Source: Magnetococcales bacterium
Lineage (GTDB): Bacteria; Pseudomonadota; Magnetococcia; Magnetococcales; JADFWT01
Length of the DNA: 50,600 nt
NCBI GenBank assembly: GCA_015233785.1
Contig: JADFWT010000008.1
Coordinates: 1 to 50,600, forward strand
Reading direction: 5' to 3'
Shown: positions 9,351 through 17,000 of the stretch, piece after piece
How the letters are laid out: each line of letters begins with the position of its first letter
How positions within the stretch are numbered: position 1 is the stretch's first letter
The notes under the pieces: model-generated
The model's input: the letters and a program-made list of their open reading frames with translations, nothing else
Told to the model about the DNA's origin: nothing
The model's database searches: none
Program-made: the position numbers and the translations under genes

Positions 9351-10343
9351 TTATTGCTGTTCTGCCTGTACCTGATCCAGAAGATCAACAAAATGTTGCG
9401 AGCATCTCTTCAAGGTTAGATTCTCAAGCATGTAGTCGCGTGGCGCATATTGATGTTGGTCCAGCTTTTCCATAAAACGATCCAACTGGCCGGCAAAATC
9501 CAATCCACCTATAAACTGTTCTCCACATCGTTCATCAAAAAACGGGGCCGTTTCTGAATCAATATCTGGGAGATTCCACGAAAATCTTTGTGGATCTTGC
9601 ATCTTTCCGGGATTCCAAACCAATACGGGAACATCGCATGCCATACCTTCTTGAAGAGCAAGTCCCTGGGTTTCGTGTGCACTTATAAATAGAAGCCCGC
9701 GGCTTTGTTGAAGATACTCTTTGTACTGATCTAGCGTGTAGCTACCGCATACAAGTTCTTTTACTCTAAGGTTCCTTTTAGCAAGTTCATTTCGAATGGG
9801 ATCCAAAAAGGAAGCGGTCATCTGCGGAATATTCCAAAGCAGTTTGTTATAGATCAGAATATCGAACTCTTTTTCTTTCTGTTTAGCGGGAGGCGCCCAA
9901 AAATCTGTATCAATACCAACCGGCCACAGGTCGCAAGGGACCGGCATGAATGGCTGGATGAAGCTGCGTGCCCATTCGCAATGAGCCAAGTAGCGCACAA
10001 TGGGATGGGTTGTGAAAAGCTCAGGCCAATCCAGAGGATGCGACATCAAGCCGATGCCGGCCAGGATTGGAAAAGGGCGGTCATATCCATCCAGGCAGTT
10101 ACGCCCTTTTCCCAGGCAGCCGATACGGTCATCGGCCCGAAGGTCTTCATAGGGTAAATTCACCTCATAGGGGATCCCTAATTGATCAAGCCCCTTGCAT
10201 AGGTTAACAAATACCCAATCCACGCCGCCTAGTTTTTGTGGTCCACGAATAAGACGGCGGATATAGGGTCTGATATGACGATCACCTGGGATCCAGCGAT
10301 CCTGTTCCGGGAGTGCCCTGTAATAGAGACAGATACGGCTCAT
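9351..10343 (-). CDS. GT-B type glycosyltransferase (group 1-like)
   Basis: A 330-residue soluble protein with the appearance of a GT-B glycosyltransferase. The N-terminal half has GGVDWVFVNLCKGLDQLGI. The C-terminal Rossmann half has FDILIYNKLLWN and RGLLFISAHETQGLALQEGM, corresponding to the family's ExGxxxxEGMA donor-sugar region, followed by VPVLVW. Donor and acceptor cannot be deduced. It stands alone, with a 360-bp gap upstream and the IS remnant immediately downstream. Its stop codon is in frame with the transposase fragment, so the original 3' flank has been lost or rearranged, although the protein itself appears complete. Confidence 0.75.
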   Translation of the reverse strand: MSRICLYYRALPEQDRWIPGDRHIRPYIRRLIRGPQKLGGVDWVFVNLCKGLDQLGIPYEVNLPYEDLRADDRIGCLGKGRNCLDGYDRPFPILAGIGLMSHPLDWPELFTTHPIVRYLAHCEWARSFIQPFMPVPCDLWPVGIDTDFWAPPAKQKEKEFDILIYNKLLWNIPQMTASFLDPIRNELAKRNLRVKELVCGSYTLDQYKEYLQQSRGLLFISAHETQGLALQEGMACDVPVLVWNPGKMQDPQRFSWNLPDIDSETAPFFDERCGEQFIGGLDFAGQLDRFMEKLDQHQYAPRDYMLENLTLKRCSQHFVDLLDQVQAEQQ

Positions 10344-10415
10344 TGATTTATGGCCCGTTCAAGTGAGAGATGTGATCGGCATCTTTATGGTGCTTAAATG
10401 TATGAAGGAGGATGG

Positions 10416-10547
10416 ATGCAAAATAGCTTTCCCCATCAACAATGTATCATGTCGTTTGCTGTAGAATCAAGAGTCGAGACGTGGTCGGATTTTGTGTATG
10501 ACGGGCTGAGAGAGGGCGGCGTATCCTGGTGGCGCTTTGGCGCGTAG
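10416..10547 (+). CDS. Possible small ORF, 43 aa (uncertain)
   Basis: This lies in the 360-bp gap 10344-10703. A strong AAGGAGG precedes the ATG at 10416 by 6 bases, and the frame runs to TAG at 10545. The product is rich in Trp near its end (TWSDFVYDGLREGG, then SWWRFGA). The +1 frame downstream stays open to 10641 with a reasonable composition (FKWTITDDEHFLE), so it could be a ~75-residue gene with a frameshift. No family is recognised. Apart from this, I see only the ribosome-binding site of the cytochrome c' gene in the gap. Confidence 0.3.
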   Translation: MQNSFPHQQCIMSFAVESRVETWSDFVYDGLREGGVSWWRFGA

Positions 10548-10703
10548 CTACCAGAACCCCCCGCATCACCCTCCCATTGATACAGCGGATGGATTGATTT
10601 TTAAGTGGACGATTACAGATGACGAACACTTCCTTGAATAGAGATCCTATCAAGCGCGATGATGATGACGATCACATCGTATAACCATTGATATGGAGGA
10701 GCT

Positions 10704-11177
10704 ATGAACATCAATCGACGCATAGGCGTGATAACGGCCTTGATTCTGGCTACGTTCTTATTGCCGCTCGGACTGGAAGCAAATGAGGAGGCAGACCATA
10801 AGGTTCGTTATCGGAAAGATTTAATGAAAGCAACAGCGGCCCACATGGGCACCTTGGGATGTTATATGAAAGGGAAGTGCCAATTACCCCCCAAGGTTCT
10901 GAAACGGGCTGCCCACGGGATCGCCTTGATGGGGCGGCTCAGCATACCGGCCTACAAGAGCCCAACACCGGGGGCCACCGTCAAAACCACCAGCAATGCC
11001 AAGGTGTGGGCTGAGTGGAATCAATTCGAGAAGGGTCTGAATACCATGGTTGAGCGGGCCCAAGCCCTAAAGCGTGCTGCCGCATCCGGCGAGCGGGGCC
11101 AGATGGGGCCGGCCATGGGTATGCTCGGCAAAACCTGCAAAGGGTGTCACGAAACATTTCGCGACAAAAAAAAGTAG
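10704..11177 (+). CDS. Cytochrome c' (class II c-type cytochrome)
   Basis: A periplasmic haem protein (157 aa). GGAGGAGCT precedes the ATG. Residues 1-26 form a signal peptide (ITALILATFLLPLGLEA) with likely cleavage near LEA-NEE. The mature part is four-helix-like, with AAHMGTLGCYMKGKCQ in the first half and the covalent haem motif CKGCH close to the C-terminus, the position typical of cytochrome c'. Members of this family bind NO or other gases or take part in electron transfer. It is followed by a cytochrome b561-type gene, a pairing that suggests a membrane-to-periplasm electron-transfer couple. Confidence 0.88.
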   Translation: MNINRRIGVITALILATFLLPLGLEANEEADHKVRYRKDLMKATAAHMGTLGCYMKGKCQLPPKVLKRAAHGIALMGRLSIPAYKSPTPGATVKTTSNAKVWAEWNQFEKGLNTMVERAQALKRAAASGERGQMGPAMGMLGKTCKGCHETFRDKKK

Positions 11178-11197
11178 CACCTTGATTGAGTATTCCC

Positions 11198-11241
11198 GCT
11201 CTCCATATCCCCCTGGTTCCATACCGGGGGGTGCGGAGAGC
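11198..11241. other. Strong two-part hairpin between the cytochrome genes
   Basis: GCTCTCC at 11198-11204 pairs with GGAGAGC at 11235-11241, and inside it CCCCC pairs with GGGGG around an 11-base loop. No T-run follows, so it is not a classical terminator. It may be an mRNA stability or attenuation element controlling the ratio of the two cytochromes. Confidence 0.55.
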
Positions 11242-11261
11242 ATCTACGTGAGAGCTGCCCT

Positions 11262-12002
11262 ATGAAAGCGACCGAAATAATCCAGGTTTGGGATCTGCCC
11301 ACCCGGCTTTTTCATTGGAGTCTGGTGGCATTGGTGGTACTGGCTTGGTACTTCGTTAAACAGGCTGACATGAATGCCCATGCTCTATGCGGTCAATGGA
11401 TTCTGGTGCTGATTCTGTTCCGTATGGTGTGGGGTGTGATCGGTGGAGAGACGGCCCGATTTGCCCGCTTTGTGCGTGGTCCAGGGGCTGCTATTGCCTA
11501 TCTTCGCGGCTTATTCGGGGGGCAGAAGAGCCATGAGGTCGGCCACAATCCGGCAGGAGCCTTCATGATCCTGGCTCTGCTTTTTGCAACCGGCGCACAA
11601 GCCACCATTGGTCTCTTCACCAAAGAGGATGATTTCTCTTATTTTGATGCACCTCTGGCGCACTGGATAACGTCTCCACAGGCTGAATTCTTGACGCAGA
11701 TCCACAGAGATTGGGCGGGTATGCTGCTGCTTTTGGTGGCCATCCACGTGGTGGTTAACCTGATTTATCTGATCTGGTTGAAGGAAAACTTGATCCGTCC
11801 CATGATTACCGGCTTCAAAGCTGTGGAAGTCGAAACCGTCAAACACGGGCCCCGTCTTGGCAACATCTGGTTGGGACTGACGGTATTGATGATTTCCTCC
11901 GGTATCGTATTTGGGGGCCTGAAGTTTGCGGTCTTGCAGTCTGCTGACCTCTCACCAGCTAACCCACAGGAGGTGGCACAGGAAGTGGACGATTGGGAGT
12001 AG
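11262..12002 (+). CDS. Cytochrome b561 / Ni-hydrogenase-type b cytochrome
   Basis: An integral membrane dihaem b-type cytochrome (246 aa) of the bacterial cytochrome b561 family, which passes electrons between the quinone pool and periplasmic c-type cytochromes. It opens with the family hallmark VWDLPTRLFHWSLVALVVL (haem-ligand His in FHW). It has about four core transmembrane segments, further His candidates at HALCGQWILVLILFR, IHRDWAG and AIHVVVNLIY, and an extra C-terminal hydrophobic segment (~residues 200-220). It lies 84 bp after the cytochrome c' gene, with a hairpin between. The ribosome-binding site is weak. Confidence 0.9.
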   Translation: MKATEIIQVWDLPTRLFHWSLVALVVLAWYFVKQADMNAHALCGQWILVLILFRMVWGVIGGETARFARFVRGPGAAIAYLRGLFGGQKSHEVGHNPAGAFMILALLFATGAQATIGLFTKEDDFSYFDAPLAHWITSPQAEFLTQIHRDWAGMLLLLVAIHVVVNLIYLIWLKENLIRPMITGFKAVEVETVKHGPRLGNIWLGLTVLMISSGIVFGGLKFAVLQSADLSPANPQEVAQEVDDWE

Positions 12003-12076
12003 ATGGCGACCAGGGGGGAATAGAAAATTGAACAGCCCCTTTGCTGTGACTTTCCACATTTATCCTGGAGTATCCC

Positions 12077-13576
12077 ATGCAGAATACCGTGCGCCATATC
12101 CATGAAACCAAAATGCTTACATTGAGGGATGTGGGCTTGGCCTTGCGCGTTAGATTGCATTTGTTGGCTGGATTGGCGGCACTATTTCTAAGCTTTTACG
12201 GAAAAGTGGTCTGCCCATTCATTGATACCTTAACCTGGAGCCGTGTTCTCTCCGGCTTGGCGCTGGTATGGATATTTCAGGTTCTGTTCCGGGAGACGCT
12301 CTATCACTGGTTTCCTGCTTCCAGAAGCAATAGAAACATTACCCGCCATGGCTTTATTCTCTCAATTTGGAGTTGGCTGGCAGCCGGTGTGGTTGCCTCA
12401 CTACTGCATGGCATGTTGTATGAGGGGTTTCACTGGAGCAGCCATCTCAAGCTGTTATCGGGTTATTGGGGCTTGGGGGCGGGGCTTCTATCTCAGTTGG
12501 AATATGTGATGTTGGAACACCATTTTCGCCGGTGCAAGATCGACACATCAGAAGGGCAGGCCATGGAGCGGATTACCGCCAGATTGATGGAGAGTTCCGC
12601 ATTAATCATGCTGGCCCCTGTGATGATGGTGGTTCTGATGAGTTTCCGTTTTGTTTATGAAGGATATAGTGATCGAGGTACGGCTCTGGAGGTGCTGTTT
12701 CTCTCGGTCATCTTCGTTGTGACTGGGCTCTTTGTCTCATGGCGTTACGGGCAGAGGCTGAAGCAGGATTGCGATCAGCTGTTGAATGTGGTGCAGGAAG
12801 TATCCGAGGGGCGCTATCTGATTCAGGCCGATAGTAGCCGTTCCGATGAGTTGGGACGTGTGGCAAGTGGTATCAATGCGATGGTGCGTGGGTTAGCGCT
12901 TCGAGAGCGGATTCGAGAGGCCTTTGGTCGATTTGTCAATCCAGAGGTGGCAGAAGCCTTTATCCATGATTTTTCGGACCAGGGAGACCCGGTGCGGATG
13001 GGAGGCCAGCGTCGGGAGTTAACCGTCCTGATGGCGGATATTCGTGGTTTTACACCGCTTTCTGAGGAGATGGAGCCAGAGGCGTTGACCACATTGTTGA
13101 ATGCCTATTTCAGTGAAATGGTGGCGGCGGTGCAGGCGCATGGCGGCATGGTGGATAAATTTATCGGGGATGCGATCATGGCCGTGTTTGGCCTACAGAA
13201 TGCCGATGACAATCACGCCGAACATGCGGTGGAGGCTGCGCTTGAAATGCGGCAACGGTTGGGCAGCTTTAATGAGATCCGGAAGAAGCAGGGCATGCCA
13301 CCTCTGGAAAATGGTATCGGAATTCATGTTGGCGATGTATTGGCAGGCTATATCGGCAGTTCGGATCGGTTGGAATTTACGGTGATTGGGCATACGGTAA
13401 ATCTGGCAGCCCGTATCGAAAGTCAGACAAAACCGCCTCATCCTCCCATCCTTTTCAGTGACGCTGTGGCGAATCGACTATCCGATCGTTATCGAACGCA
13501 TATCGTGGGGGAGATCGATCTGAAAGGCATCTCTGGAGAGACCATCTTGTATAGCCTGCATCGTGATCATGAATAA
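12077..13576 (+). CDS. Membrane-bound class III adenylate/guanylate cyclase with HAMP
   Basis: A 499-residue protein that probably makes cAMP. The N-terminal half has about five or six hydrophobic segments. A HAMP linker follows (about residues 235-285, VQEVSEGRYLIQADSSRSDE then LGRVASGINAMV) and then the catalytic domain (~295-495). Visible active-site features are the first metal Asp in LTVLMADIRGFTPLS, the second in DKFIGDAIMAVFG with its substrate Lys, and the transition-state Asn/Arg in TVNLAARIES. GDTVN is changed to GHTVN. Fusion to a membrane sensor suggests regulated cyclic nucleotide synthesis. Two cNMP-binding domains occur in the exporter at 44305-47499, but any link is inference. 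Confidence 0.92.
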   Translation: MQNTVRHIHETKMLTLRDVGLALRVRLHLLAGLAALFLSFYGKVVCPFIDTLTWSRVLSGLALVWIFQVLFRETLYHWFPASRSNRNITRHGFILSIWSWLAAGVVASLLHGMLYEGFHWSSHLKLLSGYWGLGAGLLSQLEYVMLEHHFRRCKIDTSEGQAMERITARLMESSALIMLAPVMMVVLMSFRFVYEGYSDRGTALEVLFLSVIFVVTGLFVSWRYGQRLKQDCDQLLNVVQEVSEGRYLIQADSSRSDELGRVASGINAMVRGLALRERIREAFGRFVNPEVAEAFIHDFSDQGDPVRMGGQRRELTVLMADIRGFTPLSEEMEPEALTTLLNAYFSEMVAAVQAHGGMVDKFIGDAIMAVFGLQNADDNHAEHAVEAALEMRQRLGSFNEIRKKQGMPPLENGIGIHVGDVLAGYIGSSDRLEFTVIGHTVNLAARIESQTKPPHPPILFSDAVANRLSDRYRTHIVGEIDLKGISGETILYSLHRDHE

Positions 13577-13594
13577 CATGGTCTTAATGAAGTG

Positions 13595-15451
13595 TTAAAA
13601 GGGCCAGAAAAGAGGGATCAAGAGTGTGGCCAGCCCCCAATGGAGAAGATTGAGAGGTGCCCCAATCTTGATAAAGTCGGTGAAGCTGTAGCCTCCAGAG
13701 CTGTATACCAGCAGATTGGTCTTGTAGCCAAAAGGGGTGGAGAAGGCGGCGTTAGCGCCCAGGATAACGGCGATTAAAAAGGGCAGGCTGCTCACCTGCA
13801 TGGTCTGGGCGATACTGATGCCTACCGGGGCAAAGAGAATGGCCGTGGCGTTGTTGGAGATGATGTTGGTAAAGATGGTCACCAAGAGTCCGAACAGAGC
13901 CAGGGCAAGCAGTGGCCGGGTGGGATCCACCATGCCGAGAAAGCCCTGAGCCAATAGTTGGTCGGCCTGGGTTACCTGCATGGCATCGCCCAAGGCCAAT
14001 GAGGCCGCGATGAGGAGCACCACCTTGGCCGGGACAGCCCCATAGCCTTGGGAGGCCGTGATGCAGCCGCTGGCAATGATCAGAAAGGCACCACTGATGG
14101 CCAGTACCGGCATGGCGCTGCTTTTGAAGGCCGCAATGGAGATGATGAGGCCCAAAATGGTCAGGGCGAGGGTGGATTTCCGGGGATTGGTAACCCCTTT
14201 GCTGGGTTGCATGTAGAGATGATAGTGGCTGCTGGTTGAGAGGCGTTGCAAATTATCTCGCTCCCCCTCAACGACCAACAGCGATCCGGCGCGCAAAGGT
14301 TGTTCAGAGAGCCGCCCTGAGAAATCCTGAGAACGCCGGTGGATAGCGGTTACAAACACGCCATAGAGTTGCTGAAAACGGGTGCTGGAGAGCGCTCTCC
14401 CCAGATAGCGGGAGTTGGAACTGATCACCAATTCAGCCGAGGACCAGGAGCCTCGTTCGTCTGCAGTCGGCGTCCGTCGCCCATGCACTTTTGGGATCAG
14501 CGTTACCCCTGCCTTCCACTCAACCTCTTTGAGTCTTTTGAGTGTCCCCATCACCATGAGAACATCTCCAGGTTCTGCGTCCAATGGCCGAAATTCCGCA
14601 GGCGTCATGCTCTGTTCGCCGCGTATCAAACGGTGGGCCTTCAACCCTTTGAGCTTTTCGTCAAGCAGTTCTTCATAGGGACGCGCCGCAGCGGGCGACT
14701 GTTGGGGGATCTCAAGTTCGGCGGTAAAATAGCGGGGTTTGAAGAGGTGTTTGCCATCGGTGTCGGTTGTATCCGGAAGTAGCTTGCCAACCGCAAAGGG
14801 GAGATAGAAAAATCCCATGACCATGAGGAGGAGGGCCACCGGCGTAAGGGTAAACATGCCGATGTCTGCAACCCCTGTTCGAGCGGCAAAGTCTGCAACC
14901 AGAATATTGGTGGAGCTGCCGATCAGGGTACACGAACCGCCCAGGCTGGCGATGAAGGCGATGGGCATCATCATGCGTCCGGGTGGGGTGCCCATTTCGT
15001 CGGAAAGCGCCACTAGAATCGGGATAAAGATAACCACCACCGGCGTGTTGTTGACAAAGGCACTCAGAAGGCCGGATAGGGCCATGGCGAGGAACAGCCC
15101 TTTCACCCAAGAGCCCTGTGCCACACGTCCAATCCACTGCGCTACCGGCTCCAGAGCCCCTGTTCGCGAGACCCCCTCGCCCACGATAAGCAGCGCCACC
15201 ACGGTGGCCAAAGCCGGATTTGCAAACCCTTTGAGAAGGGTCATAGGGCTGAAAAAGGCCCCGGATTGGTCTGCCAGCGGCATGGGGTAGAGGGTGAAGA
15301 TCATCAGCAGCAGCGCCAACAGTCCCAAGGAGATCAGATCGACCGAAATACGTCCCATGGCGAACAGAACCACGGCCAGACACAGGACGGCAAGTATGAG
15401 CCAAGAGTGGGGTAAGCCGGTCAGCCAGGACGATTCAGCAATCGCACTCAT
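13595..15451 (-). CDS. SLC13/DASS-family anion:sodium symporter with RCK_C domains
   Basis: A 618-residue inner-membrane transporter of the divalent-anion/sodium symporter superfamily. Both hairpin-type signature regions are visible: FVNNTPVVVIFIPILVAL in the first half and IISNNATAILFAPVGISIA in the second. Between them is a cytosolic insert (about residues 220-415) with two TrkA-C/RCK_C-like domains, e.g. LDAEPGDVLMVMGTLKRL and LRAGSLLVVEGERDNL. This architecture is common in transporters labelled sulfate or citrate permease; the substrate cannot be read from sequence. CGGAGG precedes the ATG. It probably forms an operon with the PagL-like gene 37 bp upstream. Confidence 0.88.
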   Translation of the reverse strand: MSAIAESSWLTGLPHSWLILAVLCLAVVLFAMGRISVDLISLGLLALLLMIFTLYPMPLADQSGAFFSPMTLLKGFANPALATVVALLIVGEGVSRTGALEPVAQWIGRVAQGSWVKGLFLAMALSGLLSAFVNNTPVVVIFIPILVALSDEMGTPPGRMMMPIAFIASLGGSCTLIGSSTNILVADFAARTGVADIGMFTLTPVALLLMVMGFFYLPFAVGKLLPDTTDTDGKHLFKPRYFTAELEIPQQSPAAARPYEELLDEKLKGLKAHRLIRGEQSMTPAEFRPLDAEPGDVLMVMGTLKRLKEVEWKAGVTLIPKVHGRRTPTADERGSWSSAELVISSNSRYLGRALSSTRFQQLYGVFVTAIHRRSQDFSGRLSEQPLRAGSLLVVEGERDNLQRLSTSSHYHLYMQPSKGVTNPRKSTLALTILGLIISIAAFKSSAMPVLAISGAFLIIASGCITASQGYGAVPAKVVLLIAASLALGDAMQVTQADQLLAQGFLGMVDPTRPLLALALFGLLVTIFTNIISNNATAILFAPVGISIAQTMQVSSLPFLIAVILGANAAFSTPFGYKTNLLVYSSGGYSFTDFIKIGAPLNLLHWGLATLLIPLFWPF

Positions 15452-15488
15452 AGTGTGCCTCCGAGGGTGTCATCATGAATACGATGGA

Positions 15489-16079
15489 TTAAAAACGGTA
15501 TCCATAGCGGATGCCAAGAGAGTCCATGCCTTCATTTTCACTTTGGGTGTAGGCGTTTGACATGTGATCAAAATAGAGGGAGAGGCTGTTATGGAGATCC
15601 AGTCGATAGCCTAATTCCAGCGGCACATGGATCAGCAACGTGGAGCCCAACGCCTTGCGGTCGTTACGTACCAATTTTTTCTCGCCATCGTGAAGCGCCA
15701 GTCCCAAGCCGATGCTGGTGTACAGCGCGTTGTCGAGATCTCTCTCCCAACGGCCATCCAGATAGATCTTGCTGGTGTCGCCCGTATGGTTTAGTGAGCC
15801 GCCCAAAGCCGGACGCAAGAGACCGCCCCAAAGCTCTACGGAGGGGGTAAGACTCATCTCCAGGTTGATGTCCCACCCCTCTTCACGGCTGAAGCTGCTC
15901 CAGAGATTGTCCACATCGTGTTTCAAGAATCCCAGCTTCAGCTCATGGATCATTCCGGAAGAGGGGAGTGGACTACCGGATCCAGGCTCTTCAGACCAGC
16001 AGGTTCCAGCGTTCCATACCTGTAGAGAGAGAGCGGCCAGAAAGGAGATCATCTTTATGCAGTGGTTGGGCATCGACAT
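15489..16079 (-). CDS. PagL-like lipid A 3-O-deacylase (acyloxyacyl hydrolase)
   Basis: An outer-membrane beta-barrel enzyme (196 aa) that would remove the 3-O acyl chain of lipid A. The N-terminus has a signal peptide (MISFLAALSLQVWNAG). The barrel region has alternating strands. The C-terminus carries the PagL active-site block, YFDHMSNAY (catalytic His and Ser), followed by GIRYGYRF, an outer-membrane C-terminal Phe signature. Length is typical once the signal is removed. AAAGG lies 8 bases before the ATG. It is transcribed with the SLC13 gene downstream. Confidence 0.82.
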   Translation of the reverse strand: MSMPNHCIKMISFLAALSLQVWNAGTCWSEEPGSGSPLPSSGMIHELKLGFLKHDVDNLWSSFSREEGWDINLEMSLTPSVELWGGLLRPALGGSLNHTGDTSKIYLDGRWERDLDNALYTSIGLGLALHDGEKKLVRNDRKALGSTLLIHVPLELGYRLDLHNSLSLYFDHMSNAYTQSENEGMDSLGIRYGYRF

Positions 16080-16119
16080 CGTTATACCTTTCTGGAAATT
16101 ACATGATCATACAATGAAA

Positions 16120-16140
16120 CAGGGGCCATGACAGCCCCTG
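16120..16140 (-). terminator. Putative intrinsic terminator after the PspA-like gene
   Basis: CAGGGGC and GCCCCTG form a perfect 7-bp stem with a 7-base loop. On the - strand it is followed by TTTCATT. It lies between the stop of the PspA-like gene (16172) and the start of the PagL-like gene (16079). The T-run is short, so termination may be partial. Confidence 0.55.
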
Positions 16141-16171
16141 CCTATCGTGAAATCTATGAGAGCGAATTGAA

Positions 16172-16918
16172 TCAAAGACCGGCAAATGGATCCGAATTCT
16201 GGACGGCCACTTTTTTCTGGTCGCCGAGAATATCGTCCAACAATCCTTCGTCGCCAGTGGATCCACGGCTGGCGATTTCATCCGCCGTGAGGTTGGCGAC
16301 AGCGGCTTTATGTTCGGCTTGGTTGGCCGCTTGATTCATGGCATCCAGAGCAATGCCCAACTCATCAAACCCCCCTTCCATATCAGAGAGCTCTTTGGCT
16401 TCCTGTTCATTAAGCTTGGCTTGCTCTTCGGCCAATTGTGCCTGTGTCATACGTTGCTTGGCATTTTGCAGTTGCCCTGTCATCTCAGTGCGGCGCTTTT
16501 TGACCTTGTCATAGAGCGCTTGGACTTGATCTAAGACTCCCTTGGCTTGTGCGTCTTCACGCTGCTCGCGCTCAATGTTTTGGTGAATATTATCCAGTGA
16601 GGCGCGCAAACGGCGGGCTTTTTCAAGGATAGAGCCATCATCCGGGTTGGACGCGTGGCGCGCTTTCAAGATCTGCATGGCTTCCAAGGTTTTCTTCTCT
16701 TTTTCTTGCCAATCTGCTGTCTCTTTGAGGTCTTTATCAAACGCCCGTTGTGCTTTTACCAAGCGGCTGCGTAGTTCCCCCAGTTTTTTATCAAGCATGT
16801 CGATCTGCGCTTGAGAGGCGGCTTCGGGATCAATCTTGGCCAGAGCGGTTGCACCGGCTTTGAGACCTTCTTCCATTTTGGCCATACCGAAACTGCCTAG
16901 AAAGCTAAAGAAACTCAT
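16172..16918 (-). CDS. PspA/IM30-like coiled-coil protein
   Basis: A 248-residue, highly charged, almost entirely helical protein. The start at 16918 is chosen because AGAGGTGA precedes it; an upstream extension would run into the next gene. The first residues are hydrophobic and amphipathic (MSFFSFLGSFGMAKMEEGLK), as in membrane-binding N-termini of PspA/IM30 proteins. Residues ~35-190 form a long coiled coil. The C-terminus (DEGLLDDILGD) is a short acidic tail. The match to PspA is by architecture, not by a diagnostic motif. It lies 82 bp downstream of an MscS-type channel gene on the same strand, which would fit a membrane-stress role. Confidence 0.6.
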   Translation of the reverse strand: MSFFSFLGSFGMAKMEEGLKAGATALAKIDPEAASQAQIDMLDKKLGELRSRLVKAQRAFDKDLKETADWQEKEKKTLEAMQILKARHASNPDDGSILEKARRLRASLDNIHQNIEREQREDAQAKGVLDQVQALYDKVKKRRTEMTGQLQNAKQRMTQAQLAEEQAKLNEQEAKELSDMEGGFDELGIALDAMNQAANQAEHKAAVANLTADEIASRGSTGDEGLLDDILGDQKKVAVQNSDPFAGL

Positions 16919-17000
16919 GATGATCACCTCTGGATTGTGGGTGGATGATGGCGTGTCATTAAGTGAGTGCCGATACCGGTTCAGGAGTTCTGTGTCACCT

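Noticed and set aside
10447-10653. A 68-codon - strand frame upstream of cytochrome c'
   Set aside because: No ribosome-binding site, Arg/Thr-rich composition without motif, and antisense to the better supported small ORF.
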